Position numbers and translations under genes: made by a program. The notes under the pieces were generated by a model. It was not told the DNA's origin, searched no databases, and worked only from the letters and a program-made list of their open reading frames with translations. Positions 28,759-37,622 of a DNA stretch of 64,000 bases are shown here, piece after piece (the stretch's first letter is position 1; each line of letters starts with the position of its first letter). This DNA comes from Alcaligenes sp. SORT26 (lineage in GTDB: Bacteria > Pseudomonadota > Gammaproteobacteria > Burkholderiales > Burkholderiaceae_B): positions 434,001 to 498,000 of the forward strand of contig NZ_CP070975.1 of assembly GCF_017377875.1 (NCBI RefSeq). Reading direction: 5' to 3'.

Positions 28759-30048
28759 GTGAGGGCATCGCGCCCCTTAATCGTCTGTACGCACTGTGAC
28801 ACCGTACATGAGAGAGTCCCCGCTCAAGGAGCGGGGCTCGCTCGTTGTGCACGCTGCGATAATGAACTTTACCGCCACAGCCGCTTCTCGCCTCGCGAAT
28901 GGCAAGCGCTGGTTCTGGCGGTGTTCATTCTTTTTCTGATTGCCAATCTGTTTCCCGTTGTCCATCTCAGTATGGCGGGTAAAACAGTGTCGCCCACCTT
29001 TCCCAAAGCCTTGTTGCTGATCTGGCAGCAGGGGCATTGGAGCCTGTCTGTGATGGCAGGGCTGGTGGGTTTCTGGCTGCCCCTCTTTCAATTGATTTTC
29101 CAGTTCTGGGCCTTGGGCCTGTTGGCGCGTGGACGTCCTTTGCCGGGTGATTTTGGCTTCGGCCTGCGTGTGTTGGGACATCTGGGGCATTGGTCCATGA
29201 CGGCTGTCCTGTTCCTGGGCCTGTTGGTTGCCATTGTGAAGTTTGCCGGGATGGGGCATTTAACAATGGCGCCGGGCATGTATGCCTTTTTTGCGCTGAC
29301 CTTTCTACTGACCGGCTTGAGTCGTATTACGGCACACCGTCTGTGGCATTGGGCAGAGGACCGTGACCTGGTTCCTGTCGCTACGAAGCAAGACCTGAAA
29401 GAGAACCCAGCCTGGACGGCCTGTTCACACTGCGGTTTTCTGCAGTCCAGTCAAAACAAGAATTGTGATCGCTGCGGTGCTACCGTGCACAAGCGTAAAC
29501 CCAATAGCCGCGCACGAGTAGCCGCTTTGGTAGCGACAGCCTGCGTCTTTTATATTCCAGCCAATGTCCTGCCAGTGATGGAACTGCGCAGTATCGTGGG
29601 TAACAGTGCGCATACGATTTTGGGCGGGGTTATTGAGCTTTGGCAGTTGGGCTCCTGGGACTTGGCTCTGATCGTTTTTATTGCCAGTATCGTCGTCCCG
29701 ATTACCAAGCTCCTGGCCTTGATGGTCCTGCTCCTGGGGCGTCGTTGGCGCGGGAATGGCGTGCAGCGCCAGCGCAATCGAATTTACGATATGGTCGAGC
29801 TGATTGGACAGTGGTCCATGCTGGACGTGTTCGTCGTGGTTCTGATGGCGGCACTGGCCAATTTCCCTGGTTTGTCACAGATTATTCCGGGTCCAGGAGC
29901 GCTCAGCTTTGGCATCGTGGTGGTCCTGACCATGTTGGCCGCGATCAGCTACGATCCGCGCCATGGCTGGGATCAGGATAACGATCAAGAAAACACAGTA
30001 GAACCGCAACATAAGCCGTCTCGGCCTGCCTCGCAGGCGACTTCCTGA
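28759..30048 (+). CDS. pqiA: Paraquat-inducible protein A (PqiA), inner-membrane component
   Basis: PqiA is the inner-membrane component of the PqiABC system, which bridges the inner and outer membranes for lipid transport. It has two tandem halves, each starting with a zinc-ribbon: CTHCDTVHE...CARCDNE at the N-terminus, and CSHCGF...CDRCG at about residues 219-240. Each is followed by about four membrane spans. The 429-residue length is normal. It starts with GTG, only three bases after the clpA stop. pqiB follows after 10 bases. Confidence 0.95.
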   Translation: MRASRPLIVCTHCDTVHERVPAQGAGLARCARCDNELYRHSRFSPREWQALVLAVFILFLIANLFPVVHLSMAGKTVSPTFPKALLLIWQQGHWSLSVMAGLVGFWLPLFQLIFQFWALGLLARGRPLPGDFGFGLRVLGHLGHWSMTAVLFLGLLVAIVKFAGMGHLTMAPGMYAFFALTFLLTGLSRITAHRLWHWAEDRDLVPVATKQDLKENPAWTACSHCGFLQSSQNKNCDRCGATVHKRKPNSRARVAALVATACVFYIPANVLPVMELRSIVGNSAHTILGGVIELWQLGSWDLALIVFIASIVVPITKLLALMVLLLGRRWRGNGVQRQRNRIYDMVELIGQWSMLDVFVVVLMAALANFPGLSQIIPGPGALSFGIVVVLTMLAAISYDPRHGWDQDNDQENTVEPQHKPSRPASQATS

Positions 30049-30058
30049 AGGAAACAAG

Positions 30059-31711
30059 GTGCACGATTCAACCACTAATCCGCCTGATGCTCAGCCCGAG
30101 CCTGCGCAGCCCCGGCTGATTCCCTCTCAGCGATCCCGTTTTTCCTGGATCTGGATCTTGCCCATTGCCGCCGCTCTGGTGGGGGCGTCCTTGGTGCTAC
30201 GTAACTGGATGTTGACTGGGCCGCGTATCACGATCAGCTTTGACTCGGCCGAGGGTCTGGCGGTGGATCAAACCAAACTGCGTTATCGCGATGTGAACGT
30301 GGGCACGATCTCCGACATTCAAGTCACTCCTGACCGCAAGGGTGTGTTGGTGACGGCACAGTTGGAGCGCGATGGTTCAGAGTTCATCACACAGGAGGAC
30401 ACCCGCTTTTGGGTGGTACGTCCGCGCCTGGGCTTGAGTGGTGTGTCTGGCCTGGGCACCTTGTTGTCCGGCGTCTATATCGGTGTGGATGCGCCGTTCG
30501 AGGTGGATAAAAAGTCCGAGCAATTGGAGTTTGTCGGCTTGGAGAGCCCGCCTGAGGTCACCAGTGGCCGTGCCGGGAAGCGTTATGTGCTGACAGCGCC
30601 CGCCTTGGGTTCCCTGGATCTGGGCTCGCCCTTGTACTACAAGGGGATTCAGGTGGGGCAGGTCAGTAGCTACGAGTTGAATGACGAAGGCGATGGCGTA
30701 CGCGTGCAGGTATTTGTGGATGCCCCCAACGATAAGTTCGTGACCCAAGGGTCGCGCTTCTGGAACGTCAGCGGCGTCAATATGTCCTTGGATTCCACTG
30801 GCTTTAATGTGCGTACTCACTCTTTGGTCTCTGCCCTGGCAGGGGGTCTGGCCTTTGATCAGATGGAAGGCGAGCCCACCGAAGTGGCGGTTGCGGATGC
30901 GCAGTACGAGCTTTTCCCCACCGAGGAACGCGCGATGGCCGAGCCGGATGGCCCCGCTGTTGAGCTGCGATTCCACTTCCATCAATCGGTGCGGGGTCTG
31001 GTGCCGGGTTCCAAGGTGGAATTCCGGGGGCTTGAACTGGGTCAGGTGTACGACGTCGATCTGGAGTTCGACTTCGAGCGCAAACGCTTCTTTGCTCTGG
31101 TCAAAGCCCGCATCTATCCGCAGCGCTTTGGTCGTTTGTACGAGCGGGTGGTACAGAGTCAGTCGGATGAAAAAGATCCTGTCATTGCCTTGTTCAAGCC
31201 TATGGTCGAACGTGGCCTGCGCGGTCAGTTGCGTCCTGCCAGCCTGATTACCGGCCAGCAATACATTGCCCTGGAGTTCTTCGACAAGGCTCCTGACGCT
31301 GACTTTGATGAGAACGCCAAACCCTTGATCGTGCCCGTGATTGCCGGTGATTTTGACCGTCTGCAAGAACAAGTCAGCGATATCGTCACCAAGATTTCCG
31401 CGATTCCGTTTGACCAGATCGGCAAGAATCTGCAAAGCGGTTTGAGCGAGTTGGGTCAGGTGCTCAAACAACTGGACAAGACGACGGTGCCGCAACTTAA
31501 TGGCGCGCTGAAGTCCATGGACGCGGCAGTCCAGAAACTGGGTGCCATGCTGGATTCGGATTCTTCTTTCAATACCTCTGTGGATCAAACCTTGAGCGAG
31601 TTGAAGCGCTCCCTGCGATCCTTGCGTGATTTAAGCGATACCTTGCAAAGCCAGCCTTCGGCGGTGTTGCGAGGTCGTTCCCCTGATGTGCTGCCGGAGC
31701 CTGCACCATGA
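30059..31711 (+). CDS. pqiB: PqiB, MCE/MlaD-domain lipid transport protein
   Basis: PqiB is anchored in the inner membrane by one N-terminal helix (FSWIWILPIAAALVGASLVL, about residues 30-50) and projects into the periplasm as a hexameric tube. Three MCE/MlaD modules can be followed: SFDSAEGLAVDQTKLRYRDV, then GSLDLGSPLYYKGIQVG, then VRGLVPGSKVEFRGLELG. A helical C-terminal region extends towards the outer membrane. The length (550 residues) matches E. coli PqiB (546). It starts with GTG at 30059, and its end overlaps pqiC by four bases. Confidence 0.95.
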   Translation: MHDSTTNPPDAQPEPAQPRLIPSQRSRFSWIWILPIAAALVGASLVLRNWMLTGPRITISFDSAEGLAVDQTKLRYRDVNVGTISDIQVTPDRKGVLVTAQLERDGSEFITQEDTRFWVVRPRLGLSGVSGLGTLLSGVYIGVDAPFEVDKKSEQLEFVGLESPPEVTSGRAGKRYVLTAPALGSLDLGSPLYYKGIQVGQVSSYELNDEGDGVRVQVFVDAPNDKFVTQGSRFWNVSGVNMSLDSTGFNVRTHSLVSALAGGLAFDQMEGEPTEVAVADAQYELFPTEERAMAEPDGPAVELRFHFHQSVRGLVPGSKVEFRGLELGQVYDVDLEFDFERKRFFALVKARIYPQRFGRLYERVVQSQSDEKDPVIALFKPMVERGLRGQLRPASLITGQQYIALEFFDKAPDADFDENAKPLIVPVIAGDFDRLQEQVSDIVTKISAIPFDQIGKNLQSGLSELGQVLKQLDKTTVPQLNGALKSMDAAVQKLGAMLDSDSSFNTSVDQTLSELKRSLRSLRDLSDTLQSQPSAVLRGRSPDVLPEPAP

Positions 31712-32322
31712 TGTCCCGTTTCTTGATTCCCGTGGTACTGACCGCTGTGCTGACGGCCTGTGCTTCGACCACGCCCACGTATTACACCTTGCAAGCGTCC
31801 AGCGTAGCACCGGCGGTGGCGGCTCCGACCGCCCAAGCCTGGAAGGGCTTTCAATTGCGTCGTATGGATGTGCCTGCCCAGTTGGATCGTCGATCCTTTG
31901 TGCTGACACAGGCGGAGGGCGGGCAGGTCAAGTTGCTTAACGATAGTCAGTGGGCGTCGCCGTTGCCCGACGAGATGTCCCTGGCGTTGGTGTCAGGCTT
32001 GCAGGATCGCTTGGGTGTACCTCAACTGGCCAATGCCGCGGCTAAAACACCGCTTTGGCAAATTGATGTTCTGGTTCAGCGTTTTGAATCTGTTTACGGC
32101 CAACGCGCCACCCTGGAACTGAGCTGGACCTTAAGCCCGGTGGGTTTCAGCGCTAAAACTCAGCAGTGCCGCTGGCTGGATTCGGAATCGGCTGCTAGTG
32201 TGCCCGAGCTGGTGCAGGCGCATCGCCAATTGCAACAACGCTGGGCAGACGCCTTGGCCGCGCAAATGCAAGGTAGACCCGTTCCGGCAAACTTGAGCAA
32301 GGCCATGCTCTGCACAAGTTAA
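31708..32322 (+). CDS. pqiC: PqiC, outer-membrane lipoprotein of the PqiABC system
   Basis: This 204-residue protein has a lipoprotein signal peptide with the lipobox LTAC, cysteine at residue 18 (MMSRFLIPVVLTAVLTACAS). It belongs to the ABC-type transport auxiliary lipoprotein family (PqiC/YmbA), with the conserved start of the mature domain TPTYYTLQ and the inner segment WQIDVLVQRFESV. It anchors the PqiB tube at the outer membrane. It overlaps pqiB by four bases and ends the clpA-pqiABC run. Its stop codon sits in the first GTTAAC palindrome of the array before putA. Confidence 0.93.
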   Translation: MMSRFLIPVVLTAVLTACASTTPTYYTLQASSVAPAVAAPTAQAWKGFQLRRMDVPAQLDRRSFVLTQAEGGQVKLLNDSQWASPLPDEMSLALVSGLQDRLGVPQLANAAAKTPLWQIDVLVQRFESVYGQRATLELSWTLSPVGFSAKTQQCRWLDSESAASVPELVQAHRQLQQRWADALAAQMQGRPVPANLSKAMLCTS

Positions 32323-32378
32323 CCTCTAAAGTTAACTTTTTCTTGTCCGGGTTAACCTGAATACAGATTTGGGTTAAC
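32318..32378. promoter_or_regulatory. Array of four GTTAAC palindromes before putA (putative operator)
   Basis: Perfect GTTAAC palindromes lie at 32318-32323, 32331-32336, 32351-32356 and 32373-32378, three of them extended to GTTAACC. The centre spacings are 13, 20 and 22 bases, the last two about two helical turns. The array ends 56 bases upstream of the putA ATG. Because this PutA has a ribbon-helix-helix domain, autorepression through these sites is plausible, but this is an inference. Confidence 0.55.
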
Positions 32379-32433
32379 CGTCAGTATTATTTCGGCTTAT
32401 CGCAGTCAACAAAGCGTAACCGGGATAAGAAGC

Positions 32434-35400
32434 ATGGCGAGCACAACCTTAGGGATTAAAGTCGATATAGAACTGCGCGAGCGTCTGCGGCGTGCGGCAG
32501 ATCAGTTGCAGTGCACTCCGCATTGGCTGCATAAGCAGGCTTTGCTCTCCTACATCGAAGGGATAGAGCGCGGTGTATTGCCCAGTGAATTGGCCTTGCT
32601 TAGCGGGGGCGATGCTGAGGTTCCCGAAGACGGTGTGCTGATGCCCGCCATCCCGTTTTATGGTTTCGCTCAGGACGTACAACCGCAAAGCGTGTTGCGT
32701 GCCGCGATCACTGCGGCCTATCGTCGTCCAGAAACCGACTGTTTGCCTTTGCTGCTGAGCGCAGCGCGTTCCTCGCAAAGTGCACGTGCACAGGAGTTGG
32801 CTGCACGTCTGGTCAAAGCCCTGCGCGCCAAGCGCCGTGGCGGTGGTGTGGAAGGCCTGATTCAAGAATTCTCCTTGTCCAGCCAGGAAGGCGTGGCCCT
32901 GATGTGTCTGGCCGAAGCCTTGTTGCGTATCCCCGACCGTGCCACACGCGATGCCCTGATCCGCGACAAAATTAGCCATGGCGACTGGCGTGCCCACATG
33001 GGTGAATCGCCCTCGTTGTTTGTGAATGCTGCCACCTGGGGCTTGATGCTGACGGGCCGTCTGGTCAGTGTGAATAGCGAAAAGAATCTGTCCTCAGCCT
33101 TGACCCGCATGATCGGCAAGGGCGGTGAGCCTTTGATCCGCAAGGGCGTGGACGTTGCCATGCGCATGATGGGCGAGCAGTTCGTGACGGGGCAAACCAT
33201 TGCTTCCGCACTGGCGAACAGTCGCAAATTTGAAGAACAGGGTTTCCGTTACTCCTACGACATGCTGGGCGAAGCGGCTACGACAGCCGAAGATGCGCAA
33301 CGTTATTACCAGTCTTATGAACAGGCTATCCACGCGATTGGCCGTGCCAGCCAGGGACGTGGGATTTATGAAGGTCCCGGCATCTCCATCAAGCTCTCCG
33401 CGCTGCACCCACGCTATAGCCGTGCCCAGCGTGATCGCGTCATGCGTGAGCTGTTCCCACGCCTGCTGTCCTTGGCGCAATTGGCTCACCACTACGATGT
33501 GGGCCTGAATATTGATGCTGAAGAGGCCGACCGTCTGGAAGTGTCCCTGGACCTGCTGGACAAGCTGTGTTTCGACCCCTCGCTGGCAGGCTGGAACGGT
33601 ATTGGTTTTGTGGTGCAGGCTTATCAAAAGCGTGCTCCTTTTGTGATCGATTACCTGATTGATCTGGCTCGTCGTAGTGGGCACCGCCTGATGCTGCGTC
33701 TGGTGAAAGGCGCGTACTGGGATTCGGAAATCAAACGCGCCCAGGTCGATGGTCTCGAAGACTATCCGGTCTACACCCGCAAAGTACATACCGATGTGTC
33801 TTACCTGGCCTGCGCCCGCAAACTTTTGCAGGCACCCGAAGCGGTGTACCCGCAGTTTGCGACGCATAACGCACAAACCTTGGCCGCTATTTACGTGATG
33901 GCGGGTCAGAATTACTACACCGGTCAATACGAATTCCAGTGCCTGCATGGCATGGGTGAAGACCTGTACGACGAAGTTGTCGGCCCCATCAAAGATGGCA
34001 AGCTGAACCGTCCTTGCCGTATTTATGCTCCTGTGGGTTCGCATGAAACCTTGCTGGCATATCTGGTGCGTCGCCTGCTGGAAAACGGTGCGAATACCTC
34101 CTTCGTGAATCAGATTGGTGATGCCGATGTGGATATGGATCAGTTGATTGCTGATCCCGTCGCTCAGGCCTTGAGTCTGCAGCCTTTGGGTCGTCCGCAC
34201 GACAAGATCCCGCTGCCACGTCAGTTGTACTGGGACGCCGAGCAACGCATGAACTCTGCCGGTCTGGATTTAAGCAATGAGCATCGCTTGGGTTCCCTGG
34301 CCGCGACCTTGATGCAAACTGCCGCCTTGCCGCGTCAGGCTCAGCCCATCCTGGGGCAGGGTAGTCCGGTCTGGGACGAGTCGCAGGCAATCATCGTGCG
34401 CAATCCAGCGAATCATCAGGATGTGGTGGGGCAGGTCATGTACGCCACCGCTCAGGATGTTGAGCAGGCTCTGGAAGCCGCGACGCATTACGCGCCGATC
34501 TGGCAAGCCACGCCAGTCGAAGAGCGCGCAGCAGCCCTGCAACAGGCCGCCCAACTGCTGGAAGACCATATGCAGGATTTGATGGGCTTGCTGGTGCGTG
34601 AAGCAGGCAAGTCCTACGCCAATGCCATTGCCGAGGTGCGCGAAGCCGTAGACTTCCTGCGCTACTACGCCGGGCAAGTTCAGCGTGATTTTGATAATGA
34701 TGAATACCGTCCAGTGGGCGTGGTGCTGTGTATCAGCCCCTGGAACTTCCCGCTGGCTATTTTCCTGGGCCAAGTGTCGGCAGCTCTGGCGGCCGGTAAC
34801 GTCGTCCTGGCCAAACCGGCTGAACAAACTTGCCTGATTGCCGCGGCTGCGGTGGAACTGTTGCACAAGGCCGGGATTGCCCCCGGTGCCTTGCAGCTCT
34901 TGCCCGGTGATGGTCCCTCCGTAGGGGCCCCGTTGGCTGCCAGCGAGCAGGTCAATGCCGTCATGTTTACCGGCTCTACCGCCGTGGCAATGGGATTGAA
35001 CCGTCAATTGGCCACACGCTTGACCGCAGAAGGACAAGCCGTTCCCCTGATCGCTGAGACGGGGGGGCTGAATGCCATGGTGGTCGACAGCTCGGCCTTG
35101 CCCGAGCAGGTGGTGTTTGACGTGCTGAACTCGGCCTTTGACTCTGCGGGACAGCGCTGTTCGGCATTGCGTTTGCTGTGTATTCAGGAAGACGTTGCCG
35201 AGCGTGTGCTGACGATGCTCAACGGCGCCATGCAAGAGTTGAGCGTGGGCAACCCTGATCTGCTCAGTACTGACGTAGGCCCGGTGATTGATGAAGAAGC
35301 CCGTGCCGGAATTGAAGAGCACATCACGAGCATGCGCAGCGCGGGCTTCCGTGTGACACAAAGCGAGCAAAGCCGCAGCCTTTTAGGTACCTTTGTCCTA

Positions 35401-36207
35401 CCCACGATTATCGAGATTGAACAGGTTAAAGACCTGGAACGCGAGATCTTCGGTCCTGTGCTGCATGTGATGCGCTTCAAGCGTAGCGAGCTGGATAGCC
35501 TGATCGATCAGATCAACGAGCGTGGCTATGGCCTGACCTTCGGCGTTCACACCCGTCTGGACGAAACCGTGCAGCGCGTGGTTTCCCGCATCCATGCCGG
35601 TAATGTGTACGTGAACCGCAATATGGTTGGTGCCGTTGTAGGTGTACAGCCTTTTGGTGGTGAGGGCTTGTCGGGTACTGGCCCCAAAGCGGGCGGCCCT
35701 TTGTACCTGCGCCGTCTGTTAAGCCGTTGCCCCCAGAACTTGCCACTGCAAGGCTGGCAAGAGCAGGGTGCTGTATTGCCCGGCCCAACGGGCGAGGCCA
35801 ATATTTATCAGTTGCACCCACGAGGTCGCGTCCTGTGCATGCCTGTTAGTGTGCACGGCTGGCAGGCTCAGCGCGAAGCCTGCGCACGCAGCGGGAACCA
35901 GGCCATTCTGCTGGATCGTTTGGGTCTGGGTAACTGGCAAGATGCACCTGCCGAACAAATCACCATGTCCGATTTGGGTGAGGCAGATTATGATGCTGTT
36001 TTGTTTGAAGGCGACAGCGACGAACTCCGGCAAGTACTGGGTCAAGTGGCTGAACGCCGTGGCCCTATCGTTGGGGTCCAGGGGCTGTTAACGCAGGAAT
36101 TGGAGGGGGGCGCGGCATACGTGGTCGAGCGTTTGCTGCGCGAAGTCTCGGTCAGTACCAATACGGCGGCAGCCGGGGGTAATGCCAGTTTGATGATGGT
36201 GGGTTGA
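32434..36207 (+). CDS. putA: Trifunctional PutA: RHH regulator, proline dehydrogenase and L-glutamate-5-semialdehyde dehydrogenase
   Basis: PutA oxidises proline to glutamate in two steps and represses its own operon. The N-terminal ribbon-helix-helix is about residues 1-47 (LGIKVDIELRERLRRAADQL). The FAD-dependent proline dehydrogenase barrel is about residues 230-560, with RLVKGAYWDSEIKRAQ and the FATHNAQT motif. The aldehyde dehydrogenase spans about residues 640-1110, with VVLCISPWNFPLA, catalytic Glu875 (AETGG) and catalytic Cys909 (AGQRCSALRL). A C-terminal conserved domain of about 140 residues follows. The length (1257 residues) fits the long trifunctional class. No putP symporter is adjacent; a liv-type ABC operon follows. 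Confidence 0.97.
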   Translation: MASTTLGIKVDIELRERLRRAADQLQCTPHWLHKQALLSYIEGIERGVLPSELALLSGGDAEVPEDGVLMPAIPFYGFAQDVQPQSVLRAAITAAYRRPETDCLPLLLSAARSSQSARAQELAARLVKALRAKRRGGGVEGLIQEFSLSSQEGVALMCLAEALLRIPDRATRDALIRDKISHGDWRAHMGESPSLFVNAATWGLMLTGRLVSVNSEKNLSSALTRMIGKGGEPLIRKGVDVAMRMMGEQFVTGQTIASALANSRKFEEQGFRYSYDMLGEAATTAEDAQRYYQSYEQAIHAIGRASQGRGIYEGPGISIKLSALHPRYSRAQRDRVMRELFPRLLSLAQLAHHYDVGLNIDAEEADRLEVSLDLLDKLCFDPSLAGWNGIGFVVQAYQKRAPFVIDYLIDLARRSGHRLMLRLVKGAYWDSEIKRAQVDGLEDYPVYTRKVHTDVSYLACARKLLQAPEAVYPQFATHNAQTLAAIYVMAGQNYYTGQYEFQCLHGMGEDLYDEVVGPIKDGKLNRPCRIYAPVGSHETLLAYLVRRLLENGANTSFVNQIGDADVDMDQLIADPVAQALSLQPLGRPHDKIPLPRQLYWDAEQRMNSAGLDLSNEHRLGSLAATLMQTAALPRQAQPILGQGSPVWDESQAIIVRNPANHQDVVGQVMYATAQDVEQALEAATHYAPIWQATPVEERAAALQQAAQLLEDHMQDLMGLLVREAGKSYANAIAEVREAVDFLRYYAGQVQRDFDNDEYRPVGVVLCISPWNFPLAIFLGQVSAALAAGNVVLAKPAEQTCLIAAAAVELLHKAGIAPGALQLLPGDGPSVGAPLAASEQVNAVMFTGSTAVAMGLNRQLATRLTAEGQAVPLIAETGGLNAMVVDSSALPEQVVFDVLNSAFDSAGQRCSALRLLCIQEDVAERVLTMLNGAMQELSVGNPDLLSTDVGPVIDEEARAGIEEHITSMRSAGFRVTQSEQSRSLLGTFVLPTIIEIEQVKDLEREIFGPVLHVMRFKRSELDSLIDQINERGYGLTFGVHTRLDETVQRVVSRIHAGNVYVNRNMVGAVVGVQPFGGEGLSGTGPKAGGPLYLRRLLSRCPQNLPLQGWQEQGAVLPGPTGEANIYQLHPRGRVLCMPVSVHGWQAQREACARSGNQAILLDRLGLGNWQDAPAEQITMSDLGEADYDAVLFEGDSDELRQVLGQVAERRGPIVGVQGLLTQELEGGAAYVVERLLREVSVSTNTAAAGGNASLMMVG

Positions 36208-36336
36208 TATCAAATGGCACCCGTTTCTATGCACACGTTTGGTCGCACATTTCACCTGGAGCGGCGGCCCTGCGTTCATTCTCACGGCAAGGGCCGACTT
36301 GTAGCGCGGCTATATTAAAAAACGAAGGAGAACAAT

Positions 36337-37494
36337 ATGCAGTCCATCACGACCTTTAAATTGGCCTTGGTTTCGACAGCGGTTTTCGGTGCACTGGCGG
36401 CTAGCCCCGCCTTGGCCGCTGACAAGGTAATCAAGCTGGGTTTTTCGGCTCCCTTGACGGGCCCGCAAGCTCACTACGGTGAAGACATGCGCAATGGTCT
36501 GGTGCTGGCCCTGGAAGAGGCCAATGCCCAGAAAATTGAAATTGATGGCGCAACCGCCCGTTTTGAACTGGTGGCCAAGGATGACCAGGCTGACCCCCGT
36601 ACGGCGGTTCAGGTTGCTCAGCAAATTGTGGACGACGGCGTTGATGGCATTTTGGGCCACTTCAACTCGGGCACCACCATTCCTGCTTCGCGTGTGTACA
36701 ACGACGCGGGTATCCCTCAGATCGCCATGGCGACCTCGCCTGAGTACACCCAGCAAGGTTACGACAACACCTTCCGCATGATGACCAGCGACACTCAGCA
36801 AGGTGCGGCTGTGGGCCAGTTCATCGTCAAGGATCTGGCGGCCAAGAAAGTGGCCCTGATCGATGACCGTACCGCATACGGCCAGGGTCTGACCGACCAG
36901 GTTGCCCGTGCGGTAGAAAAAGCAGGTGGCCAGATCGTGGCCCGTGAATACACCACGGACAAAGCCAACGACTTCACCTCCATTCTGACCAACATCAAAT
37001 CCAAACAGCCTGATGCCATCTTCTTTGGTGGTCTGGATGCCCAGTCTGGCCCCATGAAGCGTCAGATGCAGACGCTGGACATCAAGGCACCGCTGGTTTC
37101 GGGTGAGATGACCCGTAGCGACACCTTCCTGCGTCTGGCCGGTGCCGCTGCTGATGGCACATACGCCTCCCTGGCTGGCGTTCCTTTGTCCACGATGGCG
37201 GCTGGCGAGAAGTTCGCCAAAGACTACCAGGCCCGCTTCAAGGCTGATCCCGGTGTCTACGCGCCTTACGCTTATGACGGTGCCTGGAACATGATCACCG
37301 CCATGAAAGAAGCCGGTTCTTCCAAAGCTGAAGACTACCTGCCCAAGCTGGCTGGTATCAAACGCAATGGCGCTACCAGCAGCAACATTGCCTACGACCA
37401 GAACGGCGACCTGAAAGAAATCGCCGTCACCATCTACGAAGTTAAAGATGGCAAATGGACGATGGTGAAAACCATGGTCAGCCAGGCGAACTAA
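36337..37494 (+). CDS. livK: Branched-chain amino acid ABC transporter substrate-binding protein
   Basis: This periplasmic binding protein captures leucine, isoleucine or valine (or a related amino acid) for the ABC importer encoded downstream. A signal peptide covers about residues 1-27 (ending SPALAADK). The mature protein starts VIKLGFSAPLTGPQAHYGED, a standard LivK/LivJ start, and shows the two-lobed periplasmic binding fold motifs (GHFNSGTTIPASRVY, LIDDRTAYGQGL). The 385-residue length is normal. A clear ribosome site (AAGGAGAACAAT) precedes the ATG. It is the first and probably most highly expressed gene of livKHMGF. Confidence 0.94.
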   Translation: MQSITTFKLALVSTAVFGALAASPALAADKVIKLGFSAPLTGPQAHYGEDMRNGLVLALEEANAQKIEIDGATARFELVAKDDQADPRTAVQVAQQIVDDGVDGILGHFNSGTTIPASRVYNDAGIPQIAMATSPEYTQQGYDNTFRMMTSDTQQGAAVGQFIVKDLAAKKVALIDDRTAYGQGLTDQVARAVEKAGGQIVAREYTTDKANDFTSILTNIKSKQPDAIFFGGLDAQSGPMKRQMQTLDIKAPLVSGEMTRSDTFLRLAGAAADGTYASLAGVPLSTMAAGEKFAKDYQARFKADPGVYAPYAYDGAWNMITAMKEAGSSKAEDYLPKLAGIKRNGATSSNIAYDQNGDLKEIAVTIYEVKDGKWTMVKTMVSQAN

Positions 37495-37514
37495 GCACGC
37501 TTGATCCTGCAGTT

Positions 37515-37601
37515 TGAGCCCTTCGGGGCTCATCTTTACCGTGGCCTGCTGCTGGCAGGCCCACGCTCCCTGTTCTATCGCCGTGCGCCAGGGCAGGGAG
37601 C
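37515..37601 (+). promoter_or_regulatory. Three consecutive stem-loops between livK and livH
   Basis: Three perfect inverted repeats lie in an 87-base stretch. TGAGCCC/GGGCTCA is at 37515-37532 with a TTCG tetraloop, GGCCTGC/GCAGGCC at 37543-37561, and GCTCCCTG/CAGGGAGC at 37565-37601 with a 21-base loop. No T-run follows any of them, so they are more likely to protect the livK message from exonucleases or to attenuate transcription than to stop it completely. Confidence 0.75.
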
Positions 37602-37622
37602 AATGACCACGAGTCCCGATCT

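Noticed and set aside
36310-37533. 407-codon minus-strand frame opposite livK
   Set aside because: livK has a signal peptide and family motifs; the opposite frame has none.
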